This document shows positions 55,150 to 64,000 of a DNA stretch of 64,000 bases, one piece after another (position 1 is the stretch's first letter; every line of letters starts with the position of its first letter). The notes below the pieces were generated by a model that saw only the letters and a program-made list of their open reading frames with translations, searched no databases and was not told the origin of the DNA. The DNA comes from Balaenoptera acutorostrata (lineage: Eukaryota; Chordata; Mammalia; Artiodactyla; Balaenopteridae): positions 28,003,164-28,067,163 of the forward strand of contig NC_080082.1 of NCBI RefSeq assembly GCF_949987535.1, written 5' to 3'. The translations under genes and the position numbers were made by a program.

Positions 55150-56460
55150 TGGCATACTCCTCGTGTTTTTAATTTGTGTTAATGATATTGTATTAATATC
55201 TCGTTTCTTACATTTTCACTAAGAACTGTGTCTTTAAGATCCACCCAAGTTGCTGTGTGTCCATGGACCCACAATAATTACCTCTCTACTCTCCCAGCAG
55301 TGGACACCCCGCTTTGCCACCAACTCCCATTATCCACAGATAATGCCACACATGTCATCGGTGGAGTCCCTTCTAGACCAGTAAATGTTTCTTTGGGGTA
55401 AATAACCAGGAGTGGGATGGTTGGCTCCGCAGCGGCACCTCACTTTTCTCCAGGCAGCGAAACCTACATGCTCCCCACCTCCCACAATGCATGAGGCAGC
55501 CTGGTACCCTTGCCCCCACCAGCAGCTGATATTCTCTCCCTTCCTGATGTTTGCCAGTTTCATAGAGGTACAATGAGATCTCGCTGTCATTTAACATGCC
55601 TCTCTCTGATTACTAATGATTTTAAATGTGTCTTCATGTGCTAATGTGTTAGTTTTAGGCGTTTCCTCCTCTGAAATTGTCTTTTAAAACCTCAGCCCAT
55701 TTTTCTTTATGGGGGAAGTATCTTGTTTGGATTGCAGGACTTCCAGATGTTAAGCCCTGGTTTCAGATGCTGCAAACACCTCCCTCCTTTCTGTCACATG
55801 TCTTCTAACATCGCCCATGGTGACCTTCAATAAACAGAAAACCTTAATTTTGATGTAATTAAATTTATCAGGTTTTGGTTTGATGTTCTGTGCTTATGAA
55901 TTTTTGTTTGAGAAATCCTTCCTTGCACTTAAGTCACAAAAATATTTTCCTATGTTAACTTTATAATTTTGCCATCCCATTTAGACCTTTACTCTGCCTG
56001 GAGCCCATCTCTGTATGAGGGGTTAAGTAGGGATTTTGTCTTATGTTTCCCCATACAATGAGCTAATTTTCCAATACCACCATCAGACCATTCGTCCCTT
56101 CTTTGTGATGTCACTCTTGTCGTGTACTAAGTCCCCCAGGTGTACACGAGTCTGCCACTGAGCCCTCTGTTCTGTTCCACTGGTCTTCATGCCTATCCCT
56201 GCACAGACTCCATGGTGAATTTACCACTATGGCCTTGTAAAATCTTTATATCTGCAGGTCAGTTCTTCTTTCTATGTCCTCTTTCATTAAGGATGACTTA
56301 GCTATTTGAGGACTATATGCCTTAATATAAATTTTAGAATAAGATTTAGAAAGTCTAAAAATATCATTTAGAATGTTTACTGGAATCACATTGTATTCAT
56401 AGATCAATTTGTGAAGAACTCTTATCTTTTGATATTAAGTTACCTCTCTGAAAGCACAGA
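55150..56460 (-). mobile_element. Degenerate L1 (antisense on plus strand)
   Basis: Plus-strand phrases such as GGTAAATAACCAGGAGTGGG, CTCTCTGATTACTAATGATT, GTTCCACTGGTCTTCATGCC and ATATAAATTTTAGAATAAG are reverse-complement L1 sequence in consistent order over about 1.3 kb. This fills much of the DRC7-ADGRG3 gap. Confidence 0.7.
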
Positions 56461-56689
56461 GCAAGTAGGTCTTCTTATTTCCTGTCTATTTGTTAGACTG
56501 TAATGGAAAAAATACTAGGAATGAAGAAATTGAGGCAGAACAGAGAGAACCAGGCAGGGAACCACGGTGAGGGGACACTTCCTGAAGCACACAGATGACC
56601 ACTGCAACCCAGAGCCTGATAAAGTGTCAGCCAAGGCCAAGCTCTGGCTTAGTCACATTCACGCTGGGCCAGGTGGGCAGCCGTCTTAG

Positions 56690-56845
56690 CCAGTATCTCA
56701 TTTAATCATCAGCCCTGTCGGGCAGCTACTGCCATCCCTGCTTTACAGATACAGTAAGTGGGGAATTGGCCCAAGGCAAAGAATTTGGACCAGGCAGGCT
56801 GACCTTAGAGTCCATGCTCTTAACCATGGCGCTCTCCACCTCCCA
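56690..56845 (+). mobile_element. MIR
   Basis: Sense MIR: TCTCATTTAATCATCAGCCC, CCCTGCTTTACAGATACAGT. Intergenic. Confidence 0.65.
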
Positions 56846-57514
56846 GGCTGCTCTTGTGATGCTTCAGTGACAAGGGAACCCCGTCTATCCACGCTGGACC
56901 TTGGGGTGTATTTTTGCCACAGCCCTCCCTGGCCTCAGCATGTGCTCCACTTGGCACTTGGAGACACTTTTGCAGTGACTTCAGGCAATGAGGGACCCCA
57001 GCCCCTCTGCCCCTGCCTGGCCCTGTGGCGGAGAGCCAGGCAGAGAAAAGGACATCCTACTATTAGTTACGCTCCCCGTCTGCCCTCCGCATCTGCACCT
57101 GGAAACGCAGCCCATCCGGCGCTTGTTGTTCTGTTGGTCACACATCCCACTGAGCACGTCTTAATGAGAAAGCAAGGAAGAAGCAAGAAAAAGCCACCAC
57201 CCAGGATTTCTCTTGAGACTCGGGGGTCAGGGATGAGGTGATAATTCTTAAACCCATGGAGACCCCAGCTCTAGTGTTGGTCCAGCTTGCAGGGTGGTCT
57301 TGGGTGGGTCCCGGGGCCTCTCTCGGCCTCCATTTCGTCCTCCCCACCCAGGGCTGGTCCACTTGGCAGAGCTGTACAAGGAATCTGGAAGGGAGCTTTA
57401 AACTTCACACCCTCCTAGGTTACAAACAGGTTGCAGAAGCTCACAATCTGCTTTACACCCAGGTTTTCTTTAAGCCAAGGGTGGTTCTCAGGGAGCAAAC
57501 TAACCCCTGCTGAC

Positions 57515-57700
57515 TTAGTGCTGGGCACTTTACTTTTGTCGCCTCACTTAATGCTCTCAGGACAAGGCAAGGACTCAATGAGCCCCATCTTACATAGGGT
57601 GAAACTGAGGTTCAGAGAGGTGCGGTGACAGGCCCAGGGTCACACAGGCCCTAAGCAGCAGAGCTAGGATTTGAACCCAGGCCCGTCAGACACTGGAGCA
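57515..57700 (+). mobile_element. MIR
   Basis: Sense MIR: GGTGAAACTGAGGTTCAGAG, CAGGCCCAGGGTCACACAGG, GGATTTGAACCCAGGCCCGT. Intergenic. Confidence 0.7.
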
Positions 57701-58199
57701 CTGTTCTTTCTGGGGACAGGTTAGTAACCCTGAGACTTTCGGGTAAGGTTGCTGAGACCTTCAGGGAGAGAAACGGCTGTTTGTGAAGATAAGCCCCGAA
57801 ACCCACCAAGTTTGTCCACAAAAACTGATAATGTGGCTCAACTGTCGCAATGTCCACACTCTAAGATTTCCCTTCCGGGAACACAGTGACTTGCATAAAC
57901 CAAGGGTCCCGGGCCTCCTTTCTTTCATCTGTTTGCTGGGTGGGAGGAGGGAGAAGGGGAATCCAGCCCAGGGCATCTGGGGGGAAGAGGCAGGCTTCTC
58001 ACCTGTAGAAGGTGCTTGAGCGTCTGCAAAGCACACTGGGAAGGGCGGGGTTGAGGGAGGGAGGGCGAGCTGTCCCAGTAGTAAGTTAGGGCTGAAGTGC
58101 GCGGTGGCTGTATGGGGAGGCGGACGGATACCAGTGCCCTGCCCTCCTGGTTGGGCCAGGCCAGGGGCCAGTGTGTCTCTGCATCTGTCCGTCTCTCTC

Positions 58200-58320
58200 C
58201 TTTTGTTTTCTTTCTTTGTGGCAGTTCATCTGTTAATTCTTTCTCTCTCCCTGTCTCTCTCCATCTCACTATCTCTGTATCTCTACTTCTGTCTCTACTG
58301 CGTCTGCCTCTTTTTTGCTT
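58200..58320. repeat. CT-rich low-complexity tract
   Basis: Repeated TCTCTC/TCTGTCTC units near the presumed ADGRG3 3' UTR end. Confidence 0.7.
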
Positions 58321-58449
58321 GCTACTGAGGAAACCAGTGGTTTCGAAAGCAGGCCCAGCCACTGGAAATGACAGACCCAGCTGGGTCTGGCCTGAGGCAC
58401 TCCCGTGGCTCAGGGCCCTGTCAGGCTGGTGCCAAACTCACATCTCCAT

Positions 58450-59453
58450 TGAGGGCCAACTAATATTTATTCAGGGCCTGCCAAACGTGCCAGGCTCGGG
58501 CTGGGCTGAACCGGTGAGCGAGCAAAGCTGTCAAAGTGCCCGCCTGCTCTATAGGAGCTCAGACTTCAGAAGAAATGCCCACCCTCTCTCTGCTCAGCCC
58601 ACACCCCCCGGCCCCCGGCCCTGGCTCCTCAGCCCTCAGATGTGCAGAGCCCTGGGGACCATATGCCCTCCACCCCCCCACCCCACCCTCCCCTCCCCTC
58701 CCCCGAGACAGCAGATCAGAAGTCAGGTCACCGTGGGGCAGGCCAGAGTGGGGACTGGGGGCTTGCTTGAGGTATCCCACCTACTGAGTAAGTGGCATTC
58801 TTTGATATTCGGTGTCCCCAACACTGGGAGGGCTGGCAGCCCCCTGAACGGTAGGGGGTCTTCCATGAGGATGGGCCCTGGTGAGAGTGGCTGAGACCAG
58901 GGGCAGCCTGGGTGGGAGGACCAAACCCCACCCCCCGACCGTGGCAACAAACCTCCAGTCCATAACTGCCCCAGTGCCTGAGGGGATGGTGGCCCTGAGG
59001 GCCCCCCAGGTGCCCGGCCAGATGGTGGAGTTGTGGGAGGGCGGTGACAAGGGGAAGGAAGGGAGGGGAGCGGCTGGGGGCTCCTTCAAGAGGCTGGCCA
59101 ACGACAGACTTCCTTATTTGGGCTCAGGCCCTTCCTGAGACGAGAAGGCCGCTTTGCTCTGAAGGCAGGGGGTGGGCGTGCTGGCAGGGGTCTCAGGATT
59201 ACAGGGACTTGAGACTCCTGCCATCCTGGATCTGTGAACGCTCAGACCCATAGGTGTATCTGGATAAGACCTTTGAGGCCACATGGTCCAACCTGGTTCC
59301 CATCCCCTTGCTCCCCAGTCCCATTGTACAGAGAAGGGCACTGAGGCCCAGAAGGAAGCAGGGAGCACCTCTTCCCTCCCACCAAGGTCACGCAGAAAAT
59401 CAGAGCTGAGTCCAGAGTGCAGGCCAGCCCCGGCCTGGCCACACCGCAGCCCG
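58450..59453 (-). terminator. Possible ADGRG3 3' UTR with AATAAA signal
   Basis: The stop TAG is at 59456-59454. The first canonical minus-strand AATAAA downstream that I noticed is at 58466-58471 (TTTATT on plus), which gives a 3' UTR of about 1 kb. Other, non-canonical signals could be used instead. Confidence 0.4.
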
Positions 59454-62400
59454 CTATTCATGAGACACGGTGAGGGCCTGGTCAGCCCGGGCAGTGCCGG
59501 AAGACGAGGTCATGGTGCTCTGGCTTGGGAAGTAGAGAACAACAAACCAGCAGAAGATGAAGACACCTGTCAGGGAGGAGAGGGCCTCAGTGAGCCTGGG
59601 GCGGGGCCTGGGCTGGCGGCCACCCAGAGGAGAAATCGCTCCACTGTAAAAGTTCAAGAATGGAGGGACTTCCCTGGTGGCACAGTGGTTAAGAATCCGC
59701 CTGCCAATTCAGGGGACGTGGGTTCGAGCCCTGGTCTGGGAAGATCCCACATGCCACGGAGCAACTGAGCCCATGCGCCACAACTAACTGAGCCTGCGGG
59801 CCTAGAGCCCATGCTCCATAACGAGAGAAGCCACCGCAATGAGAAGCCCGCGCACCGCAAGGAAGAGTAGCCCCCGCTCACCGCAACTAGAGAAAGCCCG
59901 CGCGCAGCAACGAAGACCCAACGCAGCCAAAAATAAAATAAAATAAATAAACTTATTAAAAAAAAAAAAGTTCAAGAATGTATAGAAAAATCAGACAAAA
60001 AATGAAACCTACTCCTGAAAAAGAACCAAATAGATAACTTGAGAATGAAAACCAGAGTCCTCGAAATAAAATCTATACACACAGCTATCTCATAAAAGAA
60101 AGACCGAAATGAAGGAATTTTCAGACATGCAAAACAACTACCACTGCCCCTCTTATAGAGGATTATTACAGGATGTGCTTCAGCAAGAAGAAAAGGGAAG
60201 ATGTGAGGTATGAAAATTGTAGTAAGTACAGAAATTGATAAAAAAGTAAAAATCTTTGTGTTTCTTTAAAAGAAATTTAGAACTAAAACCCTACACAACA
60301 ATAAAAACTATTGAGAAGAGTTCAAGGGCAGTTAAAGTGGGCTGAGGGCTCTGTTTGGGAAGAAGAGAGAAATACTGAGTTACACTCAGTTGAAAAAACT
60401 CAGTGCGGTGAAGTGTTCAGACTTAACTATGATGGGTAACCTCAGAAAGAATAATGACATAATCCACAGTTTCAAGGTGCATCCCTCTCCAAGCCGTAAC
60501 CCCTGGGAATTTTCAGATGTGGACTCATAATTCTTCATCTGGGGACAGTCTCCGGTGGCCTAATAATAATGACTTCTGCTGTTGTTAACATAGTTCCCAC
60601 ATATTGAAGGCCTCCTGTATTACACACACACATTATCTCAGTTATTCATCGTGAAATCTGGTGAGAAAAGTACTGGAATTATCCCAGCTGTACAGGTGAC
60701 TGGATCAGAGGAGCTGAGTGACTTGCTGGGGTGGTGAGTGGAGGTGGGGTTTGAACCCAGGTCTGCTTGTCCCCAGTGCTGCCAACCATGGCGCCATGTA
60801 GTCTTGTGAAGCACTGGGAGCCAGCCCTGTCCTTGTGGGCTTTGCACCTGCTGGATCTAGGACCACTCGGTTCCTAGTGCCTCCTCTGGATGGGATGAGA
60901 CTGTGAGTCAAAGCACACACCTGTCATTCCTCTCTTGGCTGTTTCCCTCACAGTCAGGCTGTGATGCTTCTTTCAGTTGTGTGCATGAAACAGGGGTATG
61001 AGGAGCAAAGAGGACAGGTGCGGGCAGGGAAACCGTGTCCCACATGCACCCTGGGCGCCTGCTCCTTTGCTGGGTATCAGGGAAAGAACCCGGCGGGGGC
61101 AGGGAGCAGACGTAGCAAGCATTTCCTCCACTAACCATTTGCTTCCTGCCTTCACAGCCCCTTAGAGACTCTGTTCGTGTCACGTGGCCTTCACATCACA
61201 TGATCTCGCCCTCCTGGTCACAGATGATTGGACCAGAGATGGACACCTGACCCAAGATGGCCCAGTCAGATCCTTGACTCTCCTAAGAACATGAAAGAGA
61301 CTGAAGCAGACCGTGGTCACTAGACTTGGAAGGTCACACAGGGATGAGGGGGCCATATTGGGCAGCCAGTCGGGGGCCATGGGTAGGAATGGGCCAGTGG
61401 AGAGAAGAATGCAGAAGTTTCCACAGAGAGAAGGTGAGAGACTACGTGTGACTCCGGAGAAAAAGATGGGGAAAGTATCTGCTTTGGTTTTGGTGGCTTT
61501 TCCTGACCCTGCTACCAGCTCCCATGAGGTCAGCCAGCCTTCCTGCCCTGGGGTCCTTGGGAGAGCCTTGGATATTTAAAATCAGTACCCTTGATTTGAG
61601 CGAGCCTGAGTAGAATCCTGTTTCTTGCCATCTACCCCCTCCCCGCAAAGCCCCCCAACACCTCCCTGGCCCAGGAGCCTCACCTTGCAGAGAGGTGAAC
61701 AGTGCAAAGACATAGGTGGTGGACAGGCCTAGGGGTGTGAGGATGGCCAGCCCCCAGGTCACACCCACCAGGCTTGAGAGGCCCAGCAGGGTGAGGACAC
61801 CCTTCCAGTGCTGCCCCTTCTCCTTGCCCGCTGTGGCACTCGACAGAGTGAAGATCTTCAAGGCCACCAGGCCCAGGACCACGGCGCTGAAGAGGAAGGT
61901 GATGAGGAAATAGCCGTGGACAGTGATGTAGAGGGCAGAGGTGGCAGTTTTCTCACAGAACCAGCACCTGGAGGAGGCGGATGGCCATCAGGACCAGAGG
62001 AAGGCTCCTGAGAGCAAGCCCTGGGCTGTCTCCCTGCCTGATCTTCCCTGACCAAAAAGATGCCTTCTCCCATCTCCACCCATCCATTCCCCACTCTCCC
62101 GGGGGAGGGGCTGTCACAAGGCTCCACGCTGCTGTCTCTTTAGACCAGTGAGTGTAAAAGGCCAGTTCTGTCCCAAAGACATGTTTCGTTCACCCCACAT
62201 TATGTTGTAAGAAAAAAAAATGGAATTAATGACCACCTTTTAAAAGTGAAATGTTTGGCATAAACATCCAAAAATTTTTTTTTTTTTTGGCCACACCACA
62301 CAGCGTATGGGATCTTAATTCCCTGAACAGGGATTGAACCCAGGCCCTGGCAGTGAAAGCGCCAAGTCCTAACCATTGGACCGCCAGGGAATTCCTTAAA

Positions 62401-63814
62401 CATCCAAATTTCTGCTTCTCTTATAAAACCATACAGCTGGCAGCTCTGTGGATGCCCTCTTGAGGGACAGTAGTCAGCTGCCCATTAGACTGGCATGTGA
62501 TTGCCAGTCTGTCGCTGTGCCCACCCAGGCCGCTGCATGTACTTATGTTCCCTGCCCGGCCCCTGGGGCCCTGCATTTGAGGCCCTGGGGACAGGACCAA
62601 GACCAGCTCTTCTTAGCACAGAACCATGGGCCTCAGGCAGGTACCCTGGGAGAGGCTCAGCTCAGCTCCCCTGTTCCCTGCACTGCAGGAGTGAAAGCCC
62701 AAAAGAGCATGTGGATCAGCCCCTCATTGTACAGATGAGGAGACCGAGGCTCTGGAAGGGGACAGGCTTGCCCAAGGTCACACAGCCACTCAGAGACAGA
62801 GTCTGGATAGAATCAGGGCTGCTGCAAATATTGGGCAGGTTGTGCCCTGCACAAGGGCACCTGGCTGGGGGGCAGGTGGGGGCTGAAATCCAACTCACCC
62901 TCCACTCACCAGGCTGAGCACCTGGCATGGCAGGTCAGAGGGATGGGGTGGGGGTACCTTTTAAATTTGTCCAAAGGTGCTATATAGGCTGTGGTGACCC
63001 AGGCTAGAGCAAGGCATCCTGCCTCCTGGTCCGGTTCTCTCTCCTTCTCACCCCCTCTCTCATTGTACTTCCTCTCTCCGGGCCTCAGTTTACCCTTGCA
63101 GGCCGTGAGCTAGCTGGATCTGAGGATACTTTGCCTTGACTTACTCGTCTCTCTTCCCAGGATTCCCTCCTCCCCCCACCTCCACCTCCTTCTGGTCCCC
63201 AGGACCCTGAGACCACCCCAGCTTCCACAGCCCGCACTCACAGCTCCAGCGTGGTGGTGTTCTTCTTGTCACGGATGGCATAGGGGCCATAGCTGTTGGC
63301 GCTCCCTGTGCCGATGACTATTAGGGCAGGCAGGCCTGGGGGCAAGGGGAGGAGGAGGTATGGCATTGCTGGGGCTCCCTTGGCACGTCCTCCTCCAAAT
63401 CCCCCTCCAGCTGTCCATCCCTCAAGCTCTGAGCCAGTCAAAGAGGGAGCTGCCCCTCCCCCGCCCCAGGCTGGTCCCCTTCCTGCCTCTTCCAGAGTCA
63501 GCCATCCCCTCTGCCTGGCCAAGCGGCACCTACCCCAGCCCACAAGGCTCAGCTTCAGGAAGTAGTGCCCGATGTAGGTGTTAAAGACCTTGATGACGAG
63601 CAGGTAGAGGTGGAAGGCTTCCAGGCCCATCCAGGTGAAGGCACAGAGCAGGAAGTAGTGGAAGACGGCCCCCCGGGCCCAACAGGCAGCATCGGACCCC
63701 TTCAGGCCATGCCCCACATTGATGAAGAAGGCCAGATTCAGGAGAAATAAGCTGACGCTCAAGGCCACGTGGATCTTGGGGGCGTCTTCAAACTTGAACC
63801 TCTGCCGGGAAAAC
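59454..63814 (-). CDS. ADGRG3: ADGRG3 (GPR97), adhesion GPCR, C-terminal part (partial)
   Basis: Adhesion G-protein-coupled receptor G3, a plasma-membrane receptor prominent on neutrophils and reported to couple to Gi/o proteins (known). Exons, 5' to 3' on the minus strand: 63814-63534, 63335-63242, 61967-61684 and 59566-59454; phases agree. They encode TM2 (IHVALSVSLFLLNLAFFINV), TM3 (FHYFLLCAFTWMGLEAFHLY), TM4 (YFLKLSLVGWGLPALIVI), TM5 (HGYFLITFLFSAVVLGLV), TM6 (LLGLSSLVGVTWGLAIL) and TM7 (FALFTSLQGVFIFCWFVVLY). Cys in DAACWARG and in LELCWF fit the conserved TM3-ECL2 disulfide. The tail is Ser/Thr-rich and ends LTVSHE. The GAIN domain, GPS site and TM1 lie off the right edge. Adjacency to DRC7 separates it from the paralogues ADGRG1 and ADGRG5. 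Confidence 0.93.
59663..59965 (+). mobile_element. Full-length CHR-type SINE
   Basis: GAGGGACTTCCCTGGTGGCA to an AATAAAATAAAATAAATAAA tail. Exact 15-bp duplication AAAAGTTCAAGAATG at 59648-59662 and 59966-59980. In the last ADGRG3 intron. Confidence 0.96.
59970..60500 (+). mobile_element. Degenerate L1M fragment
   Basis: GAAGGAATTTTCAGACATGC, an AGGATGTGCTTCAGCAAGAA-like stretch and adjacent A-rich text resemble the end of L1M ORF2 and the 3' region in sense orientation. Many changes; no ORF. Confidence 0.6.
60575..60790 (+). mobile_element. MIR
   Basis: Sense MIR: CACATATTGAAGGCCTCCTG, ATTATCTCAGTTATTCATCG, TTTGAACCCAGGTCTGCTTG. Last ADGRG3 intron. Confidence 0.7.
62273..62396 (-). mobile_element. 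Short CHR-type SINE
   Basis: Reverse copy: T16 tract, GGCCACACCACACAGCG, GATCTTAATTCCCTGAACAG, ending CGCCAGGGAATTCC. Duplication TAAACATCCAAA at 62261-62272 and 62397-62408. Confidence 0.94.
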
Positions 63815-64000
63815 CTGGGGCAAGAAGGGCCAGTGAGAGGCTGCAAGGGGGCACCCAGGCCTCTCCATCTGACCACCTCTGTTCCACCCCTGCCAGCAAC
63901 CAGAGTGTGAGAACATTCCAGTTCAAGTCCACGAGCCCTCTCATGACCCGTAGGGCCCTATGGATTCTGGATCCTGTTGGCTTCATCCCTTGACTCCATG
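63815..64000 (-). other. ADGRG3 intron, right edge
   Basis: Sequence upstream of the acceptor at 63816-63815. I see no TM1/GPS coding exon before the window ends. Confidence 0.6.

Larger units (their letters stand above)
53861..58449. other. DRC7-ADGRG3 intergenic region
   Basis: About 4.6 kb. AT-rich unique sequence at 53.9-55.1 kb, a degenerate antisense L1 at 55.15-56.46 kb, two MIRs at 56.7 and 57.5 kb, and no gene signature. Confidence 0.7.

Overview
This window is vertebrate nuclear DNA, almost certainly from a cetartiodactyl mammal and most likely a whale or dolphin. Genes are split into many short exons with GT-AG borders. The dominant young repeat is a tRNA-derived SINE of the CHR type known from cetaceans, hippos and ruminants; ten of the thirteen copies listed are bounded by readable target-site duplications. 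Older mammalian repeats (MIR, L1/HAL1, MLT1 and other LTRs) fill the rest. I see no prokaryotic or viral gene system, CRISPR array, tRNA or rRNA gene.

Four protein-coding genes can be read, in the order of human chromosome 16q21 but reverse-complemented. (1) KIFC3, + strand, partial: the C-terminal half of a minus-end-directed kinesin-14 motor, coding exons 566-3833, with two alternative C-termini. (2) KATNB1, - strand, complete: the p80 subunit of the microtubule-severing enzyme katanin, 19 coding exons between 30940 and 5609. The exon lengths sum to 1968 bp, that is 655 codons plus stop. (3) DRC7 (CCDC135), - strand, complete coding region: a nexin-dynein regulatory complex subunit of motile cilia, 17 coding exons between 51403 and 33923, 866 codons plus stop. 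(4) ADGRG3 (GPR97), - strand, partial: the C-terminal part of the seven-helix domain of an adhesion GPCR, 63814-59454.

Layout: 1-4410 is the KIFC3 3' end, which converges on the KATNB1 3' end near 5385. KATNB1 fills 5.4-32.3 kb, and its intron at 7434-13477 is almost wholly a minisatellite of about 5.1 kb with a homogenised higher-order core. A CpG-rich promoter with eleven CCAAT/ATTGG pentamers lies at 32.4-32.9 kb. DRC7 occupies 33.7-51.4 kb plus an upstream non-coding part. Its promoter is probably near 53.8 kb, where an RFX X-box-like site and a ZNF143-like site sit beside an unbroken 169-bp CA run. The interval 53.9-58.4 kb is intergenic and rich in degenerate L1. ADGRG3 runs off the right edge.

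Three of the four genes concern microtubules or axonemes: a kinesin, a katanin subunit and a dynein-regulatory-complex subunit. They are not an operon; the order is ordinary conserved mammalian synteny. The most unusual feature is the nested minisatellite inside KATNB1.
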